A stretch of DNA of 26,251 nucleotides from G963677915 sp963677915 (GCA_963677915.2 CAXXGE010000053.1:1-26251), one strand, 5' to 3'. Numbered from the stretch's first letter, positions 15,757-23,847 are shown. The notes: generated by a model not told the origin, from the sequence alone. Numbers and translations: made by a program.

Positions 15757-16902
15757 TTAAAATTCAAAGGGATATTTTGAGTATTTGGCAATAGCTTCGT
15801 ACATGGTTTTTAGATTCAGCGGCGGAATATCTCGATTGATGTTATGACAAGTCGATATGACAAAGCCACCCCCCGTACCAAGGTCTTTAAGCCTCCTCTT
15901 AACCTCCTCTTCGATTTCATCAGGTGTTGAGTTAATTAAAACATTTTGGACATCCATCGCACCTTTAAAAGCAATTTTGTCGCCATACATAGCATTCAAT
16001 TTTGCAGTATCTTTTAATTCTTCTACCGAAGTCTGAACAGGATTCAAAATATCAACACCAATATCTATCAAATCGCCTATTATCGGGAGAACTGACCCAT
16101 CTGTATGATACTCGATTTTGAGATGAGGCGCGAGTGATTTGATGTGGTCAATGACTCTTTTCGTATAGGGCAATACCAATTCCCTTATATGGGTCGGGCT
16201 CATCAACAAAGAGTTTTGCGCCCCCAAATCATCCGTCAGATAAAGTATTTGACCATACTCACCAACTTCTTCAAGATAAATTGTGTACATATCAATATAC
16301 AGCTGGGTCAATTTTTCAAACAATGCATGGACACCATCTGGATCCAGGATCATATCCATAAACAACTGATCATAACCTCTTAGTTCCAAGCCCGTTTGCA
16401 GTATTCCGCCCTTAATGCCATCAAGTCCTATTACATAATCCGTTTCCGTACTGAGCCTAATCGCCTCTTCTTTTAAACCTTCTACAAGATAGGGATCAGT
16501 TGGATCAGGCCAGTATTCCCACTCTTTTACGATTGTTTTCAAATCAGGCGCACTTTTCATCGGAGATTCTTTGATATGATAGTAGTCGCCATCAGCAGTC
16601 TCAAAAAGCGTCCCGAAAGTATTTCTATATGTTCGCTCATCAACCTCTCTAACATTAGTCCACTTCGGAACCAGCCACCTAAAGTCAATATTCCACGCTT
16701 CCAGCAAATCCTCATCGCTCCAGACGCATTGCGATTGACGATCTAAAATTCTAGGCTCTGTTATTTCGGGAAGCCCCATAACTTTTCGTATTTCAGGATA
16801 GGCCCACTTATGGATGGATCCAACCTGCCTACCTTGATCGACGAGAACCCTTCCCACCTCTTCAAAGTTCATTGTTCTTGAAAATATTTCTCTTCTATTC
16901 AC
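15757..16902 (-). CDS. UroD-family protein linked to the TRAP transporter
   Basis: UroD-fold protein of the group commonly encoded in sugar and transporter clusters, function unproven. The best start is GTG at 16902: GGAGG lies 5 bases upstream and the protein then begins VNRREIFSRTMNFEEV, like its relatives. An upstream start at 16938 would overlap dctM. At the position of the zinc HxC of corrinoid methyltransferases it has YHTDGSVLP (HxD), followed by the family's DLIDIGVDILNPVQ and later ISTCHNINRDIPP, so the zinc-thiolate site is absent or different. Length is 381 aa. It starts 13 bp after the dctM stop. It may be a methyltransferase acting on the imported compound, or a decarboxylase-like enzyme; evidence does not decide. 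Confidence 0.82.
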   Translation of the reverse strand: MNRREIFSRTMNFEEVGRVLVDQGRQVGSIHKWAYPEIRKVMGLPEITEPRILDRQSQCVWSDEDLLEAWNIDFRWLVPKWTNVREVDERTYRNTFGTLFETADGDYYHIKESPMKSAPDLKTIVKEWEYWPDPTDPYLVEGLKEEAIRLSTETDYVIGLDGIKGGILQTGLELRGYDQLFMDMILDPDGVHALFEKLTQLYIDMYTIYLEEVGEYGQILYLTDDLGAQNSLLMSPTHIRELVLPYTKRVIDHIKSLAPHLKIEYHTDGSVLPIIGDLIDIGVDILNPVQTSVEELKDTAKLNAMYGDKIAFKGAMDVQNVLINSTPDEIEEEVKRRLKDLGTGGGFVISTCHNINRDIPPLNLKTMYEAIAKYSKYPFEF

Positions 16903-16915
16903 GCAGACCTCCACA

Positions 16916-18205
16916 TTATACTCTGATATCCAATACACCCGGCAACCAAAGCGAAATTTGCGGGAAGTATGTCACCAGCATCAACACTATTATCATGACA
17001 ACTATCCAAGGGACTATCGATTTTGCTATATCATCAAATCTAACTCCACTGATTTGACTCGCCATAAACAAGTTCGCTCCTAAAGGCGGAGTGATAAATC
17101 CAATTGACAAGTTCAAAACCATGATGATTCCGAAATGAACCGGATTGACCCCTAAAGCCATGACAACAGGCAAAAGAATTGGAACCAAAATGATAATTGC
17201 CGAATTGGTTTCCATAAACGTACCAACAATCAACAAAAGGATATTAATCATCAACAATATCAAAATTTTATCTGATGTCAAAGACAAAATAAACTGAGCA
17301 ATAGTTACTGGAACCTGTGTAATTGTCAAAATTCGACCAAATCCCGAAGAAACTCCTATAATCACCAGAACTGTTGCGCACAGCATCACCGAATTGAATC
17401 CAATATATGGCAGTTCTTTGATTTTGACTTCTTTGTAGACAAAAACACTAACAATGATCCCGTATGCAGCTGCAACAGCCGCAGCTTCCGTCGGTGTGAA
17501 TACACCTCCGTAAATTCCTCCCAGGATAATCACCGGAACCATCAGGGCTGGAATAGCATCTACTATTATCTTAACCGTTTCCTTAGTCGAATACTTCCTG
17601 TCATCGCCTTGATACCCTTTTTTTCTTGCAAAAAAGTATGTATATGTTGCCAGGGCAAGGCCAACAAGCAGCCCTGTCATAATTCCAGCTGTGAACATAG
17701 CAGTTATCGACACACCTGCCGCAACCGCATAGATCACCATGCACAAACTCGGCGGTATGATGACGCCCACAGTGCCTGCTGTCGAGATTAAAGCTGCGGA
17801 AAACTTCCTGTCATATCCCCTGCGCACCATATCAGGTATCATTATCAGCCCGATAGCGGCAACTGTAGCCGATCCCGTTCCGGAAATGGCAGCAAAGAAC
17901 AGACAGGCGGCGATGGATACGATACCAAGTCCACCTCTAAAGCGCCCGAATATTATACTGGTAACATCTATCAATCTCCTGGAGATTCCACCTCGTCCCA
18001 TTATGTCTCCTGCAAAAGTGAATAACGGGACAGCCATCAACGGAAATGAATTCAATCCTTGAATCATAGTTTGAGAAAACGCTTCTGCACTAATCGGCCC
18101 TAATGCCACTATCGTAAGGAGCGACGCCATGCCCAACGCTATAGCAATCGGTACTGAAAGCAGCAAGAAGAATACCAACGAACCAAATAACAACGCAACT
18201 TCCAT
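16916..18205 (-). CDS. dctM: TRAP transporter large permease (DctM)
   Basis: Membrane subunit of a tripartite ATP-independent periplasmic-type transporter, driving sodium- or proton-coupled uptake of carboxylates and related acids. The 429 residues are almost wholly hydrophobic, with about 12 membrane stretches. Family motifs include FTFAGDIMGRGGISRRLID, SGTGSATVAAIG, YGGVFTPTEAAAVAAAYG and IGFITPPLGANLFMASQI. The start ATG overlaps the end of dctQ by one base and is preceded by GGAGGG. The UroD-family gene follows after 13 bp. Confidence 0.95.
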   Translation of the reverse strand: MEVALLFGSLVFFLLLSVPIAIALGMASLLTIVALGPISAEAFSQTMIQGLNSFPLMAVPLFTFAGDIMGRGGISRRLIDVTSIIFGRFRGGLGIVSIAACLFFAAISGTGSATVAAIGLIMIPDMVRRGYDRKFSAALISTAGTVGVIIPPSLCMVIYAVAAGVSITAMFTAGIMTGLLVGLALATYTYFFARKKGYQGDDRKYSTKETVKIIVDAIPALMVPVIILGGIYGGVFTPTEAAAVAAAYGIIVSVFVYKEVKIKELPYIGFNSVMLCATVLVIIGVSSGFGRILTITQVPVTIAQFILSLTSDKILILLMINILLLIVGTFMETNSAIIILVPILLPVVMALGVNPVHFGIIMVLNLSIGFITPPLGANLFMASQISGVRFDDIAKSIVPWIVVMIIVLMLVTYFPQISLWLPGVLDIRV

Positions 18206-18810
18206 TACTGTGCCCTCCCATCATCATGTTCAAAAACCTCGATTTTATGTTCTTTTAGAATGGACTCCGTAACCAAAACCATGTCATACGCTCCAGAATA
18301 CACACCTGTATAGTTTTCGAAAATTTCAAACGGCGCTCTGAAGTGTCTTAGCTTCCACACGATACTCTGCACTAGCCTAATACTCATCAGAACAAATCCC
18401 ACCAAGCCTGCACCGTATAATATATTCATAGACACTTTGATTGTAACAGCCATATCGCCATATTCGATTATTGATTCAGCAACACCAACGGCCGCTTTCG
18501 CAACGAACAAAACAAACACCAAAAACATTACATCCACAACCACATAAATTATTCTCTTTGCAATAATCGGTATATGATCAACCAACGCGTTGATTCGTAT
18601 ATGTCTTTGATTCCTGGTCGCATACGAAAAACTAAAGAACATCAGCCATACAAATATGAACCTCGCAACTTCTTCACCCCAGGAAAATCCGCTTTTGAAT
18701 CCAAACCTAAGGACAACTTGCATTACAATCAAAAGGGTCATGATATAAAAAACTGCACTCATGATGATTGGTTCGAAGTTCTTGTCCAGCCATTGAATTG
18801 CTCTTTTCAT
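18205..18810 (-). CDS. dctQ: TRAP transporter small permease (DctQ)
   Basis: Small membrane subunit that pairs with DctM. Four membrane spans are visible, about residues 15-35, 45-60, 85-105 and 125-145, and the sequence WGEEVARFIFVWLMFFS after the first span is the usual DctQ signature. A hydrophilic tail of about 45 residues is longer than average. The ATG at 18810 (preceded in frame by a GTG) has GGGTGGG upstream. Confidence 0.92.
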   Translation of the reverse strand: MKRAIQWLDKNFEPIIMSAVFYIMTLLIVMQVVLRFGFKSGFSWGEEVARFIFVWLMFFSFSYATRNQRHIRINALVDHIPIIAKRIIYVVVDVMFLVFVLFVAKAAVGVAESIIEYGDMAVTIKVSMNILYGAGLVGFVLMSIRLVQSIVWKLRHFRAPFEIFENYTGVYSGAYDMVLVTESILKEHKIEVFEHDDGRAQ

Positions 18811-18829
18811 CACTTACCCACCCTTCTAG

Positions 18830-18868
18830 GATAGTGACATCCACTTACGGCAAAGGAATGCCACTATC
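18830..18868 (-). other. Hairpin between dctP and dctQ
   Basis: GATAGTG (18830-18836) pairs with CACTATC (18862-18868), with an inner GCA/TGC pairing. It lies in the 65-bp gap after dctP without a T-run. Such hairpins often protect the binding-protein message so that it exceeds the permeases. Confidence 0.5.
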
Positions 18869-18878
18869 AATTTATTAT

Positions 18879-19979
18879 TTACTGAATTCTTTCAGCTTCA
18901 ATTTGCTCATTTACCATATCGTATATTTCTTGCCCACACATCTCAATGATATCGTCTTTGACAGCATTGTTCATCAAATCTCCGAGCTTTTGCCTTTCTT
19001 CAAAAGGCAATTCATTGACCTCTACACCAAGTTCAGGCAATTTTGCCAAGGTGGCCTCTTGATCTTCTGCCAAAAGCGCTCTGTCATAATTGATTGCTTC
19101 TTTTGCAGCCGCCTCAATAATCGTTCTGTCTTCAGGTGTCAACGCGTCCATAAAATCCTTGTTGGCATACCATAACCAATTCGTGTAGATATGATTAGTC
19201 AGCGACAGATATTTTTGAGCCTCATAAAATTTGGCATTGTAGAAGCTCGCCACAGCGGATTCTTGACCATCAATCAAATTCTGTTGCAGAGACGTAAACA
19301 CTTCAGCCCAAGCCAAGTTCGTCAATGTTGCTCCTGCCGCTTCCCAAGCCTTAATCTGCATAGGAGAGTAACCTCTTATTTTTAGGCCGGCTACATCTTC
19401 CGCTTTCACAATCGGGTGCTTGCTGTTGGAGAAATTCCTGAACCCTATTTCCATATAGCCCAGGCCAACCAGATTCATAGGCTCTAGTGGCTTCATCATC
19501 TCTTGCCCTGCTTTTCCGTCCAGAACCCTGTAGGCATGCTCGGCATCATCAAACATAAAAAAACTATCCCATACCGCAAATTCCGGTATTGTCTGCGTAA
19601 ACAGCGTTGTTGCAGCGACGCTCATATCAATATCGCCCCTTCTGGTCTGTTCAAACGCATCTTGTACGCTGCCCAATTGACCACCAGGATAGATCTCTAC
19701 AGAAATTCTTCCGTCCGTTTCTGCTGAAACGATTTCACCGAATTTCTCGAAAGCCTTATGTCCAGCTTCCTGGGTATTGTTATCATGCGCGATTTTAATT
19801 ACTACCTTCTCACCAGTTGCCTCAGGCTTCTCACTGGTTTCTTCAACCTGTTCCTTGTCGCCCTGACCATCCGATGCGGTTGTAGATTCTGTTTTGTTTC
19901 CGCCAGAACACGCCGTCATCAGCATCATGGTCCCCACCAATAACAATACAAGTACATTCATCATTCTTCTTTTCATCAT
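18879..19979 (-). CDS. dctP: TRAP transporter solute-binding lipoprotein (DctP family)
   Basis: Extracytoplasmic receptor that captures the substrate for DctQM. The N-terminus is a lipoprotein signal: charged MMKRRMM, a hydrophobic run and lipobox LMTAC, so it is anchored to the membrane. The mature domain shows IKIAHDNNTQEAGHKAFEKF, EIYPGGQLGSVQDAFEQ, and the carboxylate-binding arginine in LKIRGYSPMQIKAWEAAGAT followed by WAEVFTSLQQNLIDGQE. The ATG pair at 19979/19976 sits 4-7 bases from AGGAGGG; a TTG further upstream is a poorer start. A strong promoter with an operator-like element lies about 100 bp upstream. Two other partial copies of this gene's 3' end exist in the window. Confidence 0.95.
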   Translation of the reverse strand: MMKRRMMNVLVLLLVGTMMLMTACSGGNKTESTTASDGQGDKEQVEETSEKPEATGEKVVIKIAHDNNTQEAGHKAFEKFGEIVSAETDGRISVEIYPGGQLGSVQDAFEQTRRGDIDMSVAATTLFTQTIPEFAVWDSFFMFDDAEHAYRVLDGKAGQEMMKPLEPMNLVGLGYMEIGFRNFSNSKHPIVKAEDVAGLKIRGYSPMQIKAWEAAGATLTNLAWAEVFTSLQQNLIDGQESAVASFYNAKFYEAQKYLSLTNHIYTNWLWYANKDFMDALTPEDRTIIEAAAKEAINYDRALLAEDQEATLAKLPELGVEVNELPFEERQKLGDLMNNAVKDDIIEMCGQEIYDMVNEQIEAERIQ

Positions 19980-20064
19980 AAAACCCTCCTGCAAAATTAT
20001 GATTCTTGATTATGGTTGACTACCGACAAAATCATATCCAAGGCACTCTCTCTTGTTTGCCGAA

Positions 20065-20080
20065 AATGAATACGTATGCC
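20065..20080 (-). promoter_or_regulatory. Operator-like element at the dctP promoter
   Basis: AATGAATACGTATGCC (plus strand) begins 8 bases downstream of the dctP -10 box. The core GAATACGTATGC is nearly a perfect dyad around ACGT, as LacI-family operators are. The identical 16-mer occurs at the creatininase promoter. Confidence 0.75.
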
Positions 20081-20088
20081 ATAAAAGT

Positions 20089-20117
20089 ATTATAAACCCT
20101 GATTGTTTTAGTGTCAA
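20089..20117 (-). promoter_or_regulatory. Consensus sigma-70/sigma-A promoter of the TRAP operon
   Basis: Minus strand TTGACA, exactly 17 bases, TATAAT: a perfect consensus promoter about 110 bp upstream of the dctP start, immediately followed by the operator-like element. Such a strong promoter needs a repressor to be regulated. Confidence 0.85.
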
Positions 20118-20231
20118 GTCATTTTAGTTGAAATGCATACAAACAAACATCTCAATATTGCTTTAATCCCCAAAATTCAACGTCATTCCGAATGTAGTGC
20201 AACTGATTTTTCAAAAGATCTATCTACACAC

Positions 20232-20257
20232 GCTGAATATTATGAATAATATTCAGC
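20232..20257. terminator. AT-rich palindrome after lacI
   Basis: GCTGAATATTAT and ATAATATTCAGC form an inverted repeat of 12 bases per arm with a 2-base centre, 24 bp beyond the lacI stop. Followed in the lacI direction by GTGTGTAGATAGATCTTTTG, so no proper T-run. It may be a weak terminator or a protein-binding dyad. Confidence 0.4.
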
Positions 20258-20280
20258 ATATATCCCATTTGGCTCAGTCC

Positions 20281-21282
20281 TTAAACAGACGCTTTTTCAA
20301 CTATTTCACCCGAATAGCTCAAGTGCATAGTCTTATTGGAAGGTCTTTCATTGAAACCAACCAGCACACGGACCGTTTCCTTAATCATTGTCTCTAAGGG
20401 TTGCCTGTAGGTTGTAATAGGATAATTAATATTATCTACAATACCATCATACCCAACCAGAGCCAAACCACTTGGAATCTCAATATCAGTATTATGTCTT
20501 AAATAGTCATAGAAACCCATCGCTATATAGTCATTAGAGCAGAAGACACCATCAACATCCGAATAATCACCATCAACATACTCTTTCCCAGCTTTCATGC
20601 CACACTCATACGAAAAACTATCGCCAATCATTCTCCCCTTAATACCAAATCGATTGACAGCATCATTAAACCCACTTTCTTTCTCCGCATTTGTTGATGC
20701 ATTCTTGTCGCCAGATATGAACAATAGATTTTTTTTGCCCTTGTTAACCAAGTACTCTACAACGCTATATGCGCCATCATAGTTTCGACAACAAACCGAG
20801 TTCAGCTCAATCCCCTCACTAACTCGATTAAAGAGGAATATTGGTGTATCTTTAAGTTTCAGGCACCAAGATATGGACTCCGGGCTTATCATTGCCGTTG
20901 TAATAACCAAGCCATCGACATTGTACCGCATAGCAAGTTGAATCTGCTCTTCCAGATTCTGACCTTTGGCAAGCTTGAACAACAAGACAAAATACTCATT
21001 CTCCTGGAAATATTTTGTGAAATAGTCAACAGTTTTTATATAAAATTCATTATCCATTGACTCGTATACCAATCCAATCAATCTAGTACGCTTTACAACC
21101 ATAGATCTTGCCATGATGTTTGGCTCATATCCTAATTCTTCCGCTACTGCCAACACTTTTTTTCTTGTCTTCTCCGAAACCTTGTGACCATTCGGGCTGA
21201 ATACTCTCGAAACAGTAGATTGAGAAACATTGGCAACATTGGCAACATCAACCGACGAGACTCTTTGTGATTTGCTTTTCAT
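20281..21282 (-). CDS. LacI-family transcriptional regulator
   Basis: Sugar-responsive repressor. Residues 10-60 form the helix-turn-helix and hinge (VDVANVANVSQSTVSRVFS, ELGYEPNIMARSM); the remaining 270 residues are the periplasmic-binding-protein-like sensor (RLIGLVYESMDNEFY, DGLVITTAMIS, GVFCSNDYIAMGFYDYL, ITTYRQPLETM). ATG at 21282 has AAAGGCGG seven bases upstream; a GTG two codons before is an alternative. Its own promoter is at 21307-21335. It lies directly upstream of the TRAP operon, whose promoter carries a candidate operator, and is the obvious candidate regulator of the local regulon. A decayed copy of its 3' end is at 23620-23758. Confidence 0.93.
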   Translation of the reverse strand: MKSKSQRVSSVDVANVANVSQSTVSRVFSPNGHKVSEKTRKKVLAVAEELGYEPNIMARSMVVKRTRLIGLVYESMDNEFYIKTVDYFTKYFQENEYFVLLFKLAKGQNLEEQIQLAMRYNVDGLVITTAMISPESISWCLKLKDTPIFLFNRVSEGIELNSVCCRNYDGAYSVVEYLVNKGKKNLLFISGDKNASTNAEKESGFNDAVNRFGIKGRMIGDSFSYECGMKAGKEYVDGDYSDVDGVFCSNDYIAMGFYDYLRHNTDIEIPSGLALVGYDGIVDNINYPITTYRQPLETMIKETVRVLVGFNERPSNKTMHLSYSGEIVEKASV

Positions 21283-21306
21283 ACTCACACCGCCTTTTTT
21301 GTATTT

Positions 21307-21335
21307 ATTATAGATCGGTTATATGCCATAGTCAA
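21307..21335 (-). promoter_or_regulatory. Promoter of the lacI-type regulator, possible autoregulation
   Basis: Minus strand TTGACT, 17 bases, TATAAT, 25 bp before the lacI start. The spacer starts ATGGCATAT, like the half-site ATGGCATACG of the operators, and the palindrome GAATATATTC lies just upstream of the -35 box. Autoregulation is possible but the match is only partial. Confidence 0.6.
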
Positions 21336-21403
21336 TGAATATATTCCAATCAGATGAATGGTATTCCTCTTTTGCACAGAACTCCCCTTTGGATCAATAT
21401 TAT

Positions 21404-21750
21404 TTACTGAATTCTTTCAGATTCTTTCAGCAATAATTTGCTCATTGACCATATCGTATGTTTCTTGTTCACACATCTCAATGATATGGTCTTTGATAGC
21501 ATTGTTCATCAAATCTCCCAGTTTCTGCCTTTCTTCAAAAGACACTTCATCGACCTCTACCCCAAGTTCAGGCAATTTTGCCAAGATAGCTTCTTGATCT
21601 TCTGCCAAAAGCGTTCTATCGTAAGGAATTGCTTCTTTTGCAGCAGCTTCAATAATCGCTCTGTCTTCAGGCGTCAGCGCATCCATGAAAAACTTATTTG
21701 CATACCGCGGCCAATTTGTGTAGATATGGTTAGTCAGTGACAGATATTTT
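21404..21750 (-). pseudogene. dctP remnant (second copy, C-terminal third)
   Basis: Codes for about 110 residues matching the C-terminus of the intact DctP from KYLSLTNHIYTNW onward, with roughly 15 differences by eye, and the DNA match runs a little past the stop codon. A tandem duplication of ATTCTTTCAG at 21411-21430 creates an early TGA. The 5' side ends abruptly where the IS6-like remnant begins. It has no start signal and no permease genes. Confidence 0.85.
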
Positions 21751-22158
21751 GTGCTGCAAAGGAACTCCCGAAAAGCATTAGGTTCTGGGCATAACCAGAA
21801 GCCTAGATTAATAACTACTGATAAATATGCGGCTACCATTAAAGCGATAAAGACTTCTCCAGATTATAAAGGAGTGAAATATCAAAATAGCAAATACATG
21901 AATAATATCATCGAGTAAGATCATCGACGGATAAAGCGAAAAACGAATTCGATTTTGGGTTTTAAATCCTTTGACACCGTTTCAATCACAATTGCTGGAA
22001 TTGAAGTGTTTCATATGATAAAGAAAAAGCAAATGGATGCCAAAAGAGATGCCCTAAAGAATCGAAATTCAATAAGCATCTCTTTGTGATGGCGTAGATG
22101 GTAGATAAGTCTGTTTATTATGTTTGAAAATGTTGAGATAAAATGTTTGCAACAAAAC
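21750..22158 (+). mobile_element. IS6-family insertion sequence remnant (transposase 3' half and right end)
   Basis: On the plus strand, frame 21772-22089 gives GSGHNQKPRLITTDKYAATI, then SKYMNNIIE-stop-DHRRIKR, then LGFKSFDTVSITIAGIEV and HMIKKKQ. This is the C-terminal half of an IS6/IS240-type DDE transposase, including the catalytic glutamate. The stop is TAA at 21916-21918 where relatives have CAA (Gln). A frameshift near 21767 joins it to an AAKEL stretch. TTTGCAACAAAAC at 22146-22158 resembles the IS6 right inverted repeat (TTTGCAACAGAACC). The left half and left end are absent. Confidence 0.75.
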
Positions 22159-22277
22159 ATCGCAAAGTTCATGTCCTAAGGCCGTCTCTCGGACACCAGC
22201 AGACAGCCCCAGAACATTACTATTGAATTATAGCCAAGCAACTTCCAAATTGTTAGGAGAGGAGAATGCCAATCAGA

Positions 22278-23087
22278 TTATTTGACCGGCGGCTGTTCTC
22301 CAACTGCAAAGCGAGCTTTAATTTCTTCGATGACATCAGCCATATAGCCAACAGCAAGATCGACAATTTGGTCGCCCTTCTCCTTGGTTGCCAGAGTAGG
22401 GGTGCCAATGACGCCAGATTTGAGTTCCTTGTATTCAGGGCGGGCGAAAGTGCCTTCAAAGTGATACATTTGTCCCGGCATCGGATCCATACCGGGCTTG
22501 ATGACAAACTGCTCGCCAATCAAGCCTTCGCCACCATCGTCCACCGCCTTGCTCATATCAACATACTGAGGATAAAGCGATAGGGCCATCGATGTTTCAG
22601 CTTCATCTGCATGAGTCATAGGCGTATCAAGCACCTTCTGGCTATCACGAAGAAAATCGTACCAATGACATGTCAGGACAAAATGCCCTTCCAAACCAAG
22701 CTTATTCATCGCTACAAGAGTAGCGGCCACCTGGCCATGAGCTGATAAAATGAAGAACTTCTTGTAGCCCGCAACCGATGCGCCCCGGATAATGTCACAC
22801 AGCAAGTTGATGTGAGTTTCATAAGAAACCGGAATCGTGCCAGGCATATACCAGTGATGGTATGGATGTGAGCCATACTGAAGCAGCGGCAGCAACATAG
22901 CTCCAGTTTTTTCAGCCAGCTTTTCAGCTAGTCCTTTTGCATTATAGGCATCCGATCCACAAGGACAGTGCGGACCATGTTGCTCAATGGCGCCTATTGG
23001 GAGGATTGCGATATCGCAACGCTTGACATCTTCAAGAATCTCCTCTTTTGACAGTTCGTCCCACCATAAATACTTTCTTTCTAACAT
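22278..23087 (-). CDS. Creatininase-family hydrolase
   Basis: Metal-dependent amidohydrolase-type enzyme. Start ATG at 23087 is chosen because AAAGGAAG lies upstream and the protein then begins MLERKYLWWDELS; a longer upstream frame lacks support. Likely metal ligands: E35, H37, D46 (GAIEQHGPHCPCGSDA) and H117 (LSAHGQ), with E164 in HADEAETSMA. The Glu two residues after the His in true creatininase is Gln here, so creatinine is not the likely substrate. Relatives in carbohydrate clusters open cyclic ketones or lactones, for example the diketo-inositol hydrolase IolN. Its promoter is a twin of the dctP promoter with the identical operator element, which ties it to the TRAP regulon. No partner gene follows. 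269 aa. Confidence 0.9.
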   Translation of the reverse strand: MLERKYLWWDELSKEEILEDVKRCDIAILPIGAIEQHGPHCPCGSDAYNAKGLAEKLAEKTGAMLLPLLQYGSHPYHHWYMPGTIPVSYETHINLLCDIIRGASVAGYKKFFILSAHGQVAATLVAMNKLGLEGHFVLTCHWYDFLRDSQKVLDTPMTHADEAETSMALSLYPQYVDMSKAVDDGGEGLIGEQFVIKPGMDPMPGQMYHFEGTFARPEYKELKSGVIGTPTLATKEKGDQIVDLAVGYMADVIEEIKARFAVGEQPPVK

Positions 23088-23221
23088 ATTCGTGCTTCCT
23101 TTCTGATGTAAATTATTTTCTAAATCGATTAACAAAACAAGAGAAGTTATAATCAATCGATTTGCTTCAAAGGTTAAATGCTGTTATTCCAAATTGATTC
23201 TACATTTTTCAATCCCTACTC

Positions 23222-23352
23222 TAGATGGGATTTATTGGCAAGAACTTCTAGTTCTTCGATCACTTCAAAGAGAATCGGATATCCATCACGCTCACTTTTA
23301 ACAGAACATCGATATTCAATTCCGCCCAACAAGAATAACTTATAGCCAAAGC
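23222..23352 (-). pseudogene. Ldh-family dehydrogenase remnant (C-terminus only)
   Basis: About 42 codons on the minus strand read GGIEYRCSVKSERDG, then VIEELEVLANK and a TAG stop. This fits the C-terminal tail of Ldh-family enzymes (PGEIEYKRKKQREKEG and LKDLKELEDQL in the intact gene at 14539-15591). A stop lies just upstream in frame, so nothing else of the gene remains here. It lies in the 5' leader of the creatininase transcript. Confidence 0.55.
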
Positions 23353-23402
23353 AATGTATTTACTTGCGTCTCTAATCAACGCAAGCTCTCATATCTTCTA
23401 TT

Positions 23403-23418
23403 AATGAATACGTATGCC
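23403..23418 (-). promoter_or_regulatory. Operator-like element at the creatininase promoter
   Basis: AATGAATACGTATGCC, identical in all 16 bases and at the same 8-base distance from the -10 box as the element at dctP. Confidence 0.75.
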
Positions 23419-23426
23419 TTGAATTT

Positions 23427-23455
23427 ATTATATGGTAATCTCATTCTAATGTCAA
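23427..23455 (-). promoter_or_regulatory. Consensus promoter of the creatininase gene
   Basis: Minus strand TTGACA, 17 bases, TATAAT: perfect consensus, with the spacer differing from that of the dctP promoter. The 20 bases upstream (including CAACTAAA before the -35) also resemble those of the dctP promoter. The 5' leader is about 330 bases and contains the Ldh remnant. Confidence 0.8.
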
Positions 23456-23596
23456 GCTATTTAGTTGCATTGCATTAAAAATCGATATTTTATCGCTTCA
23501 AAGCTAGAGAATTCAACTACAGAGCGAGCGGATTGCGACATATCTTTCAACGCCCCTTGTACGCAAGCCATAATTATTAAATAACTTTCCGAATGC

Positions 23597-23612
23597 AATG
23601 CATTCGTATGCC
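23597..23612 (-). promoter_or_regulatory. Degenerate operator-like element beside the lacI remnant
   Basis: AATGCATTCGTATGCC differs from the shared element at two positions. It follows directly on the decayed lacI 3' end; no clear -10/-35 pair accompanies it. Confidence 0.4.
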
Positions 23613-23619
23613 ATAAAAA

Positions 23620-23758
23620 AGATGCCTTTTCAATTATTTCACCCGAATAACTCAAGTACATCGTCTTGTTGGATGGTCTGTCATTGAACCCAACCATCAC
23701 GCGCACCGTTCCCCTTATCATTGTCTGTAATGGTTGTCGATAAGTCGTAATAGGATTC
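23620..23758 (-). pseudogene. lacI-type regulator remnant (C-terminal 45 codons)
   Basis: Minus-strand frame gives NPITTYRQPLQTM, then VRVMVGFNDRPSNKTM and LSYSGEIIEKAS, nearly the same as the last residues of the intact regulator (YPITTYRQPLETM, LSYSGEIVEKAS). The stop is lost and the frame runs on to 23461 into unrelated sequence. There is no DNA-binding domain, so it is non-functional. Confidence 0.85.
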
Positions 23759-23847
23759 ACTTTCTGCTTTCTACACATCTTATAACCAACCTGATACTAC
23801 TACACGTCCACATAGCAAGTTATCAGAGAAGTGAATAAGCAAACCAG

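Noticed and set aside
22159..22277. Spacer between the IS6-like end and the creatininase stop
   Set aside because: Examined for terminators, repeats and short genes; nothing convincing seen.
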